40,412 nucleotides of DNA from Mesorhizobium sp. (GTDB lineage Bacteria > Pseudomonadota > Alphaproteobacteria > Rhizobiales > Rhizobiaceae): positions 1-40,412 of the forward strand of contig SAKE01000036.1 in assembly GCA_004017275.1 (NCBI GenBank), read 5' to 3'. Position 1 is the first letter of the stretch, and each line of letters opens with the position of its first letter. The translations under genes and the position numbers were made by a program. This document shows, one piece after another, positions 23,493-31,581 of the stretch. Below the pieces are notes generated by a model. The model was not told the origin of the DNA, made no database searches, and worked only from the letters and a program-made list of their open reading frames with translations.

Positions 23493-24274
23493 GCCTGCTG
23501 GCGGTGTCCAATCTCACCAAACGCTACCGTCGCGGCGGCAAGAGCATTACCGCTGTCGACGACGTCTCCTTTCACGTCGACCCGGGCGAAACGCTGGCAT
23601 TGGCCGGACCTTCCGGCAGCGGCAAGTCGACGATCGCACGGCTGGTGCTGCGGTTGATCGAACCGGACGCCGGACGTATCGAGTTCGAAGGCAGTGATTT
23701 CCTGGCTTTGAGTGGCGCTACGCTCCGGGCGCGCCGCGCACGGCTGCAAATGGTGTTCCAGGATCCGCTTGCCGCCTTCAATCCGCGCGCCACGGTGGCG
23801 CATGTGCTCGACGATCCCTTGCGCATCCATGACATCGCCTCCCGCGCCGAGCGCCCGCGCCGCATCGCTGCCTTGCTGGAGCGAGTCGGGCTGACGGCTG
23901 ACCTCGCCCCGCGTGCCATCCACGAAATCTCCGGCGGCCAGCGGCAGCGCGTCGCCATTGCCCGCGCCATCGCGACGAAACCGTCGCTGATCGTGCTCGA
24001 CGAAGCAGTGTCGGCGCTCGACGTTTCCGTGCGCAGGGAGATCCTCGACCTTTTGCTCGACCTGCAACACCAGGAAAAGATCGCCTATCTCCTCATTTCA
24101 CATGATCTCGGCGTTATCCGGTCGGTCGCTCACCGCATCGTCCTTCTCGACGCCGGGCGGATCGCCGAGAGCGGCAATACCCGTGCCGTCATCGACGCAC
24201 CGCAATCGGCCATCGGCAAGGCGCTGCTGGCGGCAGCACCGAGATTGAACCGGACCGCACAGGACCCAACATGA
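23489..24274 (+). CDS. Peptide-type ABC transporter ATPase (DppF-like)
   Basis: A 261-residue ABC ATPase with Walker A GPSGSGKST, Q-loop MVFQDPLAAFNPRA, signature ISGGQRQRVAIARA and Walker B LIVLDEAVSALD, followed by the H-loop LISHDLG. The ATG overlaps the previous gene's stop (ATGA), and the stop overlaps the next start in the same way. It pairs with the repeat-bearing ATPase upstream. It carries no repeat insertion and is of ordinary length for its family. Confidence 0.93.
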   Translation: MSLLAVSNLTKRYRRGGKSITAVDDVSFHVDPGETLALAGPSGSGKSTIARLVLRLIEPDAGRIEFEGSDFLALSGATLRARRARLQMVFQDPLAAFNPRATVAHVLDDPLRIHDIASRAERPRRIAALLERVGLTADLAPRAIHEISGGQRQRVAIARAIATKPSLIVLDEAVSALDVSVRREILDLLLDLQHQEKIAYLLISHDLGVIRSVAHRIVLLDAGRIAESGNTRAVIDAPQSAIGKALLAAAPRLNRTAQDPT

Positions 24275-24862
24275 TCGACCCCGAAGCCAGAGCCGAAAAG
24301 CTGTCGCGCGAACTTGATTCCGCCTTTCGCAATCGCGCCGATCTCTACCGTCTGTTCCTCGAGGAACTGACCGAAGAATTAGGCGCCCAAAGGGGCCGAA
24401 GCAATCATGATCCGCGCCATCGAGCAACGCGGCAAGGAAGTCGCGGCAGCCGCCTTCGCCAGCTTCGGTCCCAATGACGCACGCGCGATCGGCGAGGCAT
24501 TCCTCGCCGTCAGCCCGGATGGCGGCCTGATGTATCCGACCGATGTCGAACGCAGCGATGACCGCATCGCCTTCAAGGTGAAGCGCTGTCCGCTGAAAGA
24601 CGCCTGGGTCGAAGCCGGGCTCGGCGATGAAAAGCTAGCCACGCTCTGCCGCATCGCCGGCGCCTTCGATCGCGGCCTGTTCGAGGCGACCGGCATACGT
24701 TTCGACAATGTCACCTGGACACCGGGCCACGGCTCCGGCTGTTGTCATATCGCGCTGACCAACCTGGATGCCGGACAAGCTCAGCCACCGCCTGGCTGCG
24801 CTCGGCAATCACCGGCTCGGATGTCACCAGCGAGATCGTTGCGCCACCATAGGTTCGGTTGA
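24271..24862 (+). pseudogene. L-2-amino-thiazoline-4-carboxylate hydrolase-like gene, frameshifted
   Basis: The first 40 codons (from ATG 24271, overlapping the ATPase stop as ATGA) and the frame that opens by 24407 form one protein if a single base is removed from the GGGG run at 24392-24395. The joined sequence (ELTEELGA, then AEAIMIRAIEQRGKE) reads smoothly. The second part has the CP, LC and GSGCCH motifs of the family that includes the hydrolase acting on L-2-amino-thiazoline-4-carboxylate in cysteine formation. Family-like sequence ends near 24765, where the frame runs into a truncated DeoR gene on the other strand and stops only at 24862. Either a true frameshift or a base-calling error in a G-run is possible. 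A role in opening a ring or amide in the imported compound is inference. Confidence 0.62.
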
Positions 24863-25049
24863 GCAGCCCCGCATCGCCAAGCTCGATAAGGTCGCGACGG
24901 ATCGTCTCGCCGGCGACGCCGAGGCGCATGGCGAGCCTGGAGATACGGATCGAGGCCGACCGGCGCACTTCGGACAGGATGAGCTCATGCCGCTCCTTCT
25001 TCGACAGCCGGTTGCGCTCCATGACCAATCGTCCGCGAATTGAGGACAT
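24775..25049 (-). pseudogene. DeoR-family regulator fragment (DNA-binding part only)
   Basis: From ATG at 25049 (or 25022) on the minus strand the product has the DeoR winged helix-turn-helix: LSKKERHELILSEV, RISRLAMRLGVAGETIRRDL and LLNRTYGGA. The sequence loses family resemblance near 24775, just after ERSQAVAEL, and the whole sugar-phosphate-sensing domain (about 170 residues) is missing. The open frame continues to 24711 through antisense of the ATC-hydrolase-like gene. A palindromic repeat starts one base upstream of the start codon, replacing the promoter. It is most simply a relic marking a deletion or insertion junction. Confidence 0.72.
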
Positions 25050-25050
25050 T

Positions 25051-25095
25051 AGAGCAATTCCAGGAAAAGTGTGAAACGGTTTTCCGTCCGGAATT
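25051..25095. repeat. Rhizobial palindromic repeat
   Basis: AATTCC-A-GGAAAA (25056-25068) pairs with TTTTCC-GTCC-GGAATT (25080-25095). This looks like a widespread Rhizobiales intergenic repeat. It abuts the start codon of the DeoR fragment. Confidence 0.72.
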
Positions 25096-25114
25096 ATGTC
25101 AAAACAAAGAGTTA

Positions 25115-25150
25115 GAGCAGTTCGCCGTACCGTGAAACGGCGAACTGCTC
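25115..25150. repeat. Perfect 14-bp-arm palindrome, second repeat unit
   Basis: GAGCAGTTCGCCGT (25115-25128) pairs perfectly with ACGGCGAACTGCTC (25137-25150) around an eight-base loop. It follows directly after the repeat at 25051-25095, as tandem repeat units often do in rhizobial intergenic regions. No T-run follows. Confidence 0.7.
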
Positions 25151-25272
25151 CAACGACGCGGGCGTCGATGGGGAAGGAGTCTGAACGGCTCAAACCCGAT
25201 ATGGGCTGACAAGCGTGTTCATGGCTGGTCTGATGAAGCCTTGGCGAATCGACAGACCGTCAGGAGAGCCCA

Positions 25273-26055
25273 ATGCATGTCGTGACATTGTTGAAAGCGA
25301 ACATGTTCGATGTCGAGATCGACGGCAAGCCCGCTTCGATTGCCGAGGCTTTGCCGGACTGGAACCCGCATGACCGTTTCGGCCTAGTGATCGACGACGC
25401 GCTTGGCGGCATCGGCGCGACCCATCTGCTGCAGATCGCCATCACCTCGTTCTACGACGTCAAACCAAGCCGCCGCACCGAATTGACGGTCTATCCGGAA
25501 ATCTATGCCTTCCACATCGGCAAGGGCCATGGCGCGCATGCACCTTATGATTTCTGGCCGGCCCGGCGCGAGGTCATCACCTCGCGCGATCACCGTGAGG
25601 TGCTCGACGCCATCAATGATCGTGGCATCACCCGCCTTGCCGTCCCCGATCGCCAGCCGCGAGAAGTCGTTCACCGGCCGAAGGAGGTCGACGCAGCGCT
25701 CGATCGGATTGTCTCGGCATTCGTCTACAGCCCGTCGGGCCGGGTTTCGGATCCCGACCTCGTCATTTCAGGCAACGACAGGCGAACTGAATATAACCCC
25801 AACAGCGCCTTGCGGCCCCGCTATACCGACAACAGGCCGGCTTCGGTTTCGACGGCAGCCAAACCGGTCAAGGAGGTCGATCCGTCCTACCAGGAATGGC
25901 TCCGCAAGCGAGAGCACGATCTGAGCAGCGAGGAACGCGCCTTTGTAGAACGCCGCCGCGAGGCGCTGAGACAGGACGGGCTCGTCACCGAGACTTACCG
26001 GCGCACCGGCGTCCGCGAGGCCTTGATGCGGCTGGCGTCGGCCGGCCTCGATTGA
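25273..26055 (+). CDS. Protein of unknown function
   Basis: A 260-residue soluble protein without signal peptide or membrane segment. I do not recognise the family. The N-terminal half (about 1-125) alternates strand- and helix-like segments and has an aromatic/histidine-rich stretch (IYAFHIGKGHGAHAPYDFW). A proline-rich linker follows (about 165-205). The C-terminal part (206-260) is strongly charged and helical (YQEWLRKREHDLSSEERAFVERRREALRQ). GGAGAG lies about six bases upstream of the ATG. Codon use resembles that of the neighbours, so it is a real gene. It stands alone between the repeat pair and a convergent reductase-like gene. Confidence 0.72.
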   Translation: MHVVTLLKANMFDVEIDGKPASIAEALPDWNPHDRFGLVIDDALGGIGATHLLQIAITSFYDVKPSRRTELTVYPEIYAFHIGKGHGAHAPYDFWPARREVITSRDHREVLDAINDRGITRLAVPDRQPREVVHRPKEVDAALDRIVSAFVYSPSGRVSDPDLVISGNDRRTEYNPNSALRPRYTDNRPASVSTAAKPVKEVDPSYQEWLRKREHDLSSEERAFVERRREALRQDGLVTETYRRTGVREALMRLASAGLD

Positions 26056-26080
26056 GTCTCGGCCACCGTCATCCGTCCGA

Positions 26081-26692
26081 TCAGTAGCCGACAGTGAAAC
26101 GCTGCTTGATATGGGCTGGCTTCTCGATCTCGTCGACCATGACGATCGCATAGTCCTCGAACGAAATGCTGCTGCCCTTGTCCGAGGCAAGAAGCGTGTC
26201 CTTGCCGAGGCGGAACTTTCCGGTGCGCTCGCCCGGAACGAACATGGCGGATGGCGACAGGAACGTCCAATCGAGGTCGCTTACCGTCTTCAATCTGTCC
26301 AGGAAGTCGGCGCCCTTTTGCGCTTCGGCCTTGTAGATGTCAGGGAATTCGGGGGTGTCGACCAGCCGCTTGCCGGGCGCGACTTCGAGACTGCCGGCGC
26401 CGCCGACGACGAGATAGCGCTTCACGCCGGAGGCGCGCACCGCGGCGATCAGCGTATCGGCATCGCTGTCCAGAAAATGCACAGAGCTGATCGCCACATC
26501 ATGGCCGCGGAGTGGGTCGGCCAAACTCTTCTCATCGAAGACATCGCCCTTCCTGGCCGTCACGCCCGGCAGCGCCGCGATCTTTTCCGGGTTGCGCGCG
26601 ATGCCGGTGACGGTGTGGCCGCGGTCGGAGAGTTCTTTGAGAAGGCGCGAACCGACGGCACCCGATGCACCAATGAGAGCGACTTTTGCCAT
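26081..26692 (-). CDS. NAD(P)-binding Rossmann-fold protein (atypical short-chain/NmrA-like reductase)
   Basis: A 203-residue protein with the N-terminal dinucleotide fold VALIGASGAVGSRLLKEL and a second conserved stretch, RYLVVGGAGSLEV, as in the BVR-B/NmrA-like atypical SDR group. There is no Ser-Tyr-Lys catalytic triad of classical SDRs, so it may be a quinone or flavin reductase or a redox sensor. ATG at 26692 follows AAGGAAATAGAC and starts exactly at the fold; the long upstream open frame is a shadow of the next gene. It shares its direction with the DsbA-like gene 44 bases upstream, probably as a two-gene unit next to the LysR regulator. Confidence 0.85.
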   Translation of the reverse strand: MAKVALIGASGAVGSRLLKELSDRGHTVTGIARNPEKIAALPGVTARKGDVFDEKSLADPLRGHDVAISSVHFLDSDADTLIAAVRASGVKRYLVVGGAGSLEVAPGKRLVDTPEFPDIYKAEAQKGADFLDRLKTVSDLDWTFLSPSAMFVPGERTGKFRLGKDTLLASDKGSSISFEDYAIVMVDEIEKPAHIKQRFTVGY

Positions 26693-26736
26693 GTCTATTT
26701 CCTTATTCCTTGTTGGAGGTTTTCTGGAGGATGGGT

Positions 26737-27375
26737 TCACGCCGCAGCGATATGGGCGACGAGATTGTCGAAGCTGCCGAACAGCGCGTTCGAACCGATG
26801 AGCCGGGGCGCATCGTTGCGGATGACTGCCAGCGAAGGCACGCCATCGGCATGCAGGCGCTGGAACAGCGCCCGGCCGCGGCCAACCAGCTCGCGGTGGG
26901 CCGTTAGCAGCCCTTCCGTCGGTGCTTTCAGCAATTCGCCGGCATCCGCCATGTCGGCGGCGGCAAGCACCTCGGCCACACCATCGATCGTCGCGACATC
27001 GCGGCCGTCGACATAGCGCGCCCGCTGAATCGTCTTCAGCGCGGCAAGCCGGCGGCGGGGATCTTCCAGGCCGGCGGCACTGATGCCGAGCGTTGCGGCA
27101 TGCGAGTCCAGCAAGGTCCCACGAACATTCAGGACATTTCGCTGATAGGCCTGCGTGAACGGCTGCCCGGTCAAGCGCTCGATGCGCTGGTCGTTCGCCC
27201 AAGCGTGGGCGGCAAAATTTTCATCCATCGGACGCGCGCCGGAACCGGAGAACAGGCCAGTCGGCAACAGCTCGACATGGACGCCGCTTACCGACAGCCT
27301 GTCGAGCATCGGGGTGGCGCCATAGCACCAGCCGCAGAGCGGATCGAAAAGATAGGTCACTTCTGAATTGCCCAT
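26737..27375 (-). CDS. DsbA-family thioredoxin-fold protein
   Basis: About 212 residues in the DsbA/FrnE-type thioredoxin fold, with the active motif FDPLCGWCYGA (C14 and C17 from the chosen start) and the cis-proline in GVPSLAV. No signal peptide is seen, so it acts in the cytoplasm, probably as a disulfide oxidoreductase or a glutathione-linked isomerase. The start is uncertain: ATGs at 27375, 27387 and 27429 are in frame and none has a strong ribosome-binding site. I chose the one nearest the fold. It is divergent from a LysR gene, whose likely operator is a palindrome at 27478-27496. Confidence 0.83.
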   Translation of the reverse strand: MGNSEVTYLFDPLCGWCYGATPMLDRLSVSGVHVELLPTGLFSGSGARPMDENFAAHAWANDQRIERLTGQPFTQAYQRNVLNVRGTLLDSHAATLGISAAGLEDPRRRLAALKTIQRARYVDGRDVATIDGVAEVLAAADMADAGELLKAPTEGLLTAHRELVGRGRALFQRLHADGVPSLAVIRNDAPRLIGSNALFGSFDNLVAHIAAA

Positions 27376-27477
27376 AATCGCTACCATGCTTGGTCCGGCT
27401 GTCGGCTTGGTCGAACGCCCTTGGCTCATATGTGGCAGACCGCGGTCTTGCGATAAATGGCGGCCAATAATACAAAC

Positions 27478-27496
27478 TGTCTGATCCGATCAGACA
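27478..27496. promoter_or_regulatory. Perfect palindrome in LysR divergent promoter region
   Basis: TGTCTGATC-C-GATCAGACA has perfect nine-base arms around one central base. It lies 13 bases before the LysR start and upstream of the divergent DsbA-like gene. Although it is not the classical T-N11-A box, its place suggests an operator for autoregulation and divergent control. Confidence 0.55.
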
Positions 27497-27509
27497 AAGG
27501 GCAGCCAGC

Positions 27510-28427
27510 TTGACCGAACTTCTGAACCTCAATCGGCTCGCCTACTTCACCACGGTGATGGAAACCGGCTCGTTCACTGCCGCGGCCGACAGGCTTGGCG
27601 TCGCCAAGGCAGTGGTCAGCCATCAGCTCGGCAAGCTGGAGGAGGAACTCGGGGCAACGCTGCTGCAGCGCACGACACGTCGCGTCACGCCGACCGAAGA
27701 GGGCCGCCTCTTCTATGACCGGGCGATGATCATCCTGCGGGAAGCAGAGGCGGCCTATGGCGAAATCTCGCGCGGAGCCGTCGAACCGAGCGGAACGCTG
27801 AGGCTGACCGCGCCGCTCGACTACGGCACCAAGATGGTGGCCCCGGTCATGGCGGCCTATCTCAGAACCTATCCGCACATGCGCGTTGAGGCGATTTTCG
27901 ACGACGCGGTCAGCAATCTGGTGGACGAGCAGATCGATCTCGGCATCCGTGTCGGCTGGCTCACCGATTCCTCGAACCAGGCGCGGCGCCTGGGTACGAT
28001 CAGGCAAACCGTGGTGGCAAGCCCTGGCTTCGCGGCAAGCCTGCCACCCGACGTGACGCCGCGCCGGGCAAGATCGCTGGCCTGGGTCGGCAACGCCCAG
28101 CTGCGCGGCATCGGCCAATGGCTGTTTTCCAGGGACAATGAGACGGTGCTGACCGAGCTCAATCCCGTCGTCATGTGCGACAAGAGCCCCGCCGCCCTGG
28201 CTTGCGTGCTCGCCGGCATCGGGCTCGGCGTGTTTCCGGATTACAGTGTCAGCGACGACATCGCCGAAGGGCGGCTGGTGCCGGTGTTTGCCGACTGGAG
28301 CTTGCCGTCAGGCGGCATCCATGCCGTCTTTCCACCGGCCCGGTTCCGGCCCGCCAAGGTGCGCGCCTTCGTCGATCTGCTCGCGGCCGCCGAGAAAAGG
28401 CGATCGCGCGCTGTTGCCATGGCCTGA
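27510..28427 (+). CDS. LysR-family transcriptional regulator
   Basis: A 305-residue LysR regulator. The N-terminal helix-turn-helix (LNRLAYFTTVMETGSFTAAADRLGVAKAVVSHQLGKLEEEL) covers about residues 5-45, and the LysR substrate-binding domain follows from about 90. The TTG start at 27510 has AAGGG upstream. Members resembling this one (with the ALDYGTKMV-like region) usually control oxidoreductase genes beside them, so the DsbA-like and reductase-like genes are its probable targets. The 3' end converges with the GMC oxidoreductase gene, five bases apart. Confidence 0.91.
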   Translation: MTELLNLNRLAYFTTVMETGSFTAAADRLGVAKAVVSHQLGKLEEELGATLLQRTTRRVTPTEEGRLFYDRAMIILREAEAAYGEISRGAVEPSGTLRLTAPLDYGTKMVAPVMAAYLRTYPHMRVEAIFDDAVSNLVDEQIDLGIRVGWLTDSSNQARRLGTIRQTVVASPGFAASLPPDVTPRRARSLAWVGNAQLRGIGQWLFSRDNETVLTELNPVVMCDKSPAALACVLAGIGLGVFPDYSVSDDIAEGRLVPVFADWSLPSGGIHAVFPPARFRPAKVRAFVDLLAAAEKRRSRAVAMA

Positions 28428-28432
28428 AGTTG

Positions 28433-30049
28433 TCAGCGGACATCTTGCAGGATCATCTCGGCCGCCTTTTCCGCGATCATGACGACCGGCGAGTTGGTGT
28501 TGCCCGAAACGATTGTCGGCATGATCGAGGCATCGACCACGCGCAGTCCGGCAAGCCCGTGAACACGCAACCGATCGTCGACCACCGCCATGCTATCCGA
28601 GCCCATCTTGCAGGTGCCGACCGGGTGGAAGATCGTCGTGCCGATGTCACCGGCCTTGCGGATGAGGTCTTCGTCGCTGTCATATTGCGTGCCGGGCAGC
28701 ATCTCTTCCGGCGCAAAGCGCGCCACAGCCTGTGCCTTCATCAGACTGCGGACATGACGCAACGACGCGATGGCGACGCTGCGGTCTCCCTCGGTGGAGA
28801 GATAGTTAGGTTGGATCTTCGCCGCCTCCCGCGCATCGGATGAACCCATATGTACGGTGCCCCGGCTTTCCGGACGCAGATTGCAGACCGATACGGTGAC
28901 TGCGGGAAAGCGATGCAGCGGCTCGCCCAGCCGGTCGGTGCTCAGTGGCTGCACATGATATTCGAGGTCGGGCGTTGCAAGCCGCGCATCGCTCCTGGCG
29001 AAGATGCCGAGCTGGCTTGGCGCCATCGACAGCGGCCCGCTGCGCTTGAGCGCGTACTCCAACCCCATAGACGCACGGCTGACCAGATTGTGGTAGCGCT
29101 GGTTGAGCGTGGCGGTATTGGCAACCTTGAAGACGGTGCGGATCTGCAGGTGGTCCTGCAGATTTTCGCCGACGCCCGACAAGGCGTGACGGACATCCAC
29201 GCCAATGCTCGAAAGCAGGTCGGGACGCCCCACCCCCGACAGTTCGAGCAGCTTCGGCGAGTTGATGGCGCCTGCTGCAAGGATCGTCTGTCCAGCGCGG
29301 ACTTGATGCAGGCGGTCGCCTTGGCGGAAGACGAGTCCGGTGACGCGCCGACCGTCGAATTCGAGCCTTTCCGTCTCCGCGCCGAGCACAACGCGCAGGT
29401 TCTTGCGAGCCGCTATACCGCGCAAAAACGCCTTCGATGTGTTCCAGCGGACACCCTTCCGCTGGTTGACCTCGAAATAGCCCGATCCTTCGTTGGTGCC
29501 GGTGTTGAAGTCGGCGGTGCGCGGAATGCCGAGTTCCTCGGCAGCGTCCCGGAAGGCGTCGAGGATCGGCCATGACAGCCGTTGCCGTTCGACCCGCCAC
29601 TCGCCGCCGCTGCCGTGCATGGCGCCTTTGCCGCCGTGATAATCTTCCGATTTGAGGAAGTAAGGCAGGACATCGTCCCAGCCCCAGCCGGCATTGCCGG
29701 CCTGGCGCCAGCCATCATAGTCGGCTGCCTGGCCGCGCATGTAGATCATGCCGTTGATCGAGGAACAGCCGCCAAGCACCTTGCCGCGCGGATAGTTGAG
29801 GCTGCGTCCGTTGAGACCGGCTTCCGGCTCGGTCTTCATCATCCAGTCGGTGCGCGGGTTGCCCATGCAGAAGAGATAGCCGATCGGGATATCGACCCAG
29901 TGGTAGCGGTCACTGCCGCCGGCCTCGAGCAGCAGCACATTGTTGCGCGGATCGGCGGAGAGCCGGTTGGCGAGCACGCAGCCGGCCGAGCCGGCGCCGA
30001 CGATGACGTAGTCGTAATTGCCGAACGGGGACGGTGAAGCTTCGGTCAC
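28433..30049 (-). CDS. GMC-family FAD oxidoreductase (choline dehydrogenase-like)
   Basis: A 538-residue flavoprotein. The N-terminal FAD site is VIVGAGSAG (residues 15-23), the GMC signature is PRGKVLGGCSSINGM, and the C-terminal active-site pair is H475 (HPVGTCKMG) and N519 (SGNTNSP), 44 residues apart as in choline oxidase. It oxidises primary or secondary alcohols to aldehydes or ketones. The GTG start at 30049 overlaps the kinase stop as GTGA; the frame running back to 30643 is antecedent sequence in another frame. It is the last gene of the CUT2 operon and probably oxidises the polyol substrate or a side product. Confidence 0.92.
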   Translation of the reverse strand: MTEASPSPFGNYDYVIVGAGSAGCVLANRLSADPRNNVLLLEAGGSDRYHWVDIPIGYLFCMGNPRTDWMMKTEPEAGLNGRSLNYPRGKVLGGCSSINGMIYMRGQAADYDGWRQAGNAGWGWDDVLPYFLKSEDYHGGKGAMHGSGGEWRVERQRLSWPILDAFRDAAEELGIPRTADFNTGTNEGSGYFEVNQRKGVRWNTSKAFLRGIAARKNLRVVLGAETERLEFDGRRVTGLVFRQGDRLHQVRAGQTILAAGAINSPKLLELSGVGRPDLLSSIGVDVRHALSGVGENLQDHLQIRTVFKVANTATLNQRYHNLVSRASMGLEYALKRSGPLSMAPSQLGIFARSDARLATPDLEYHVQPLSTDRLGEPLHRFPAVTVSVCNLRPESRGTVHMGSSDAREAAKIQPNYLSTEGDRSVAIASLRHVRSLMKAQAVARFAPEEMLPGTQYDSDEDLIRKAGDIGTTIFHPVGTCKMGSDSMAVVDDRLRVHGLAGLRVVDASIMPTIVSGNTNSPVVMIAEKAAEMILQDVR

Positions 30050-31560
30050 GTGCGCGCCTGCTCTGCCGCGATACGCTCCCACATCGGGGTCATCGCCTGG
30101 TTGATCTCGCCGTACAGTCGATACCGCCGCGCATATGCGTCGGCAACCGCCTCGTTGGGTACAAAATGTCGAGCGGCTGCCGTCATCGCGGCGGCGCCGG
30201 CGCTGTAGTCCGCGAAGATGCCGACGCCGGTGCCCGCCGCGATCGCCGCTCCCAGCGCACCGGTTTCGCGGCTGCGCGCCACGGTGATCGGCACGCCAAG
30301 CACATCGGCGAATATCTGCGGCCAGACGCTGCTGCGCGAGCCGCCGCCGGACAGCACCACCTGGTCGAAATCGGCGCCCGCTTTGTGCAAGGTTTCGACA
30401 TGGCGCTTGTGCTCGAAGGCGACGCCCTCGAACAGCGCGCGCAGCAGATGTGCTCGGCTGTGCCAGCCGGCGATGCCGTAGAAGCCGGCGCGCGCATGGC
30501 CATTCTGCTGCGAGCCGTAGAGGAAGGGATGATAGATCGGGATGTCGCTGTTCGGATCGACGGAGGCGACGAGTTCGCTGCACAATTCGAACGGCGACTT
30601 GCCGGCGTCGTCGCCATGTTCGAGGAATTCGCGAACGATCCATTCAAGATTGGCTGCCGAGGTCGCGCTGGATTCGATCGCCAGATAGCGCTGGCGGTCG
30701 AAAGTCGACAGCATGAAGATCGAAGGGTCGCGGATCGGTTCGTCGGTGATCACCTGGTTGATGCTCCAGGTTCCGGCGATGACTGAGACGGCACCGGTTC
30801 TGGTCACGCCCGAACCGACCGCGCTGGCGACGACATCGAACAGCCCGGCCACGACAGGCGTGCCGGCGCGCAGTCCCGTCAGGGCCGCCACCTCCTCGCT
30901 GACATGGCCGGCAATATCGGCCGATTCCAGCACTGGCGGCAGCAGGTCCATGCAATCGCCGAGCCCATAGGCGGCAAGCAGGTCCGGCTCATAACGTCGG
31001 TCCTGCATCTGCAGCAGGCCGCAGCCCGACATGTCTGAAGTATCGCTGCTGCGCGCGCCCGTCAGGCGGTTGACGACGAAATCCTTGCACAGGAACACAG
31101 TCCCGATCCTGGCGAACAGCGCCGGAGAAAAACGCTTGAGCCAGGCAAGCAGGGTCGGCGCCTGCGCCGCCCACGGCCGTTGCAGGCAGTGTGCATAGGT
31201 GCGGTCGCCGACATTCTGTTTCGCCCATTCGGCAACGATGCCGACCGCGCGCGTATCCAGCGACTGGATGCCGATGAGCGGCGCGCCCGCGTGATCGAGC
31301 GCGTAGAGCCCGTTACCATGGCCGGCGCAGCCGATGGCGACGATCTCGCCAGCGTCGATGCCGGCCTCGGTAATGCATTGACCAATGACCGACACCGCGT
31401 TGCGCCAAAGTTCGTCGAGGTCGCGCTCGACATGTCCGGGCCTTGGCATCGATGAGCGGCCGTCGCGGGCAGCGAGCGCCAGCTCGCGCCCCGACAGGTC
31501 GAAGAGGATGGCCTTGATAACGGTGTTACCGGCGTCGAGGCCGAGGATGTAGTTTGCCAT
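30046..31560 (-). CDS. FGGY-family carbohydrate kinase
   Basis: A 504-residue two-domain kinase. The N-terminal phosphate loop is LGLDAGNTVIKA and the C-terminal ATP-binding motif is LSGGGSRSSVWPQI (about residue 400). Members phosphorylate xylulose, glycerol, erythritol, ribulose or AI-2. The sequence alone does not name the substrate. The ribosome-binding site is GGGAGG. It lies between the aldolase (21 bases upstream) and the GMC oxidoreductase (GTGA overlap). In the operon it would trap the imported polyol or ketose as its phosphate. Confidence 0.93.
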   Translation of the reverse strand: MANYILGLDAGNTVIKAILFDLSGRELALAARDGRSSMPRPGHVERDLDELWRNAVSVIGQCITEAGIDAGEIVAIGCAGHGNGLYALDHAGAPLIGIQSLDTRAVGIVAEWAKQNVGDRTYAHCLQRPWAAQAPTLLAWLKRFSPALFARIGTVFLCKDFVVNRLTGARSSDTSDMSGCGLLQMQDRRYEPDLLAAYGLGDCMDLLPPVLESADIAGHVSEEVAALTGLRAGTPVVAGLFDVVASAVGSGVTRTGAVSVIAGTWSINQVITDEPIRDPSIFMLSTFDRQRYLAIESSATSAANLEWIVREFLEHGDDAGKSPFELCSELVASVDPNSDIPIYHPFLYGSQQNGHARAGFYGIAGWHSRAHLLRALFEGVAFEHKRHVETLHKAGADFDQVVLSGGGSRSSVWPQIFADVLGVPITVARSRETGALGAAIAAGTGVGIFADYSAGAAAMTAAARHFVPNEAVADAYARRYRLYGEINQAMTPMWERIAAEQART

Positions 31561-31581
31561 TGGGCCTCCCGAGGCCGCAGC

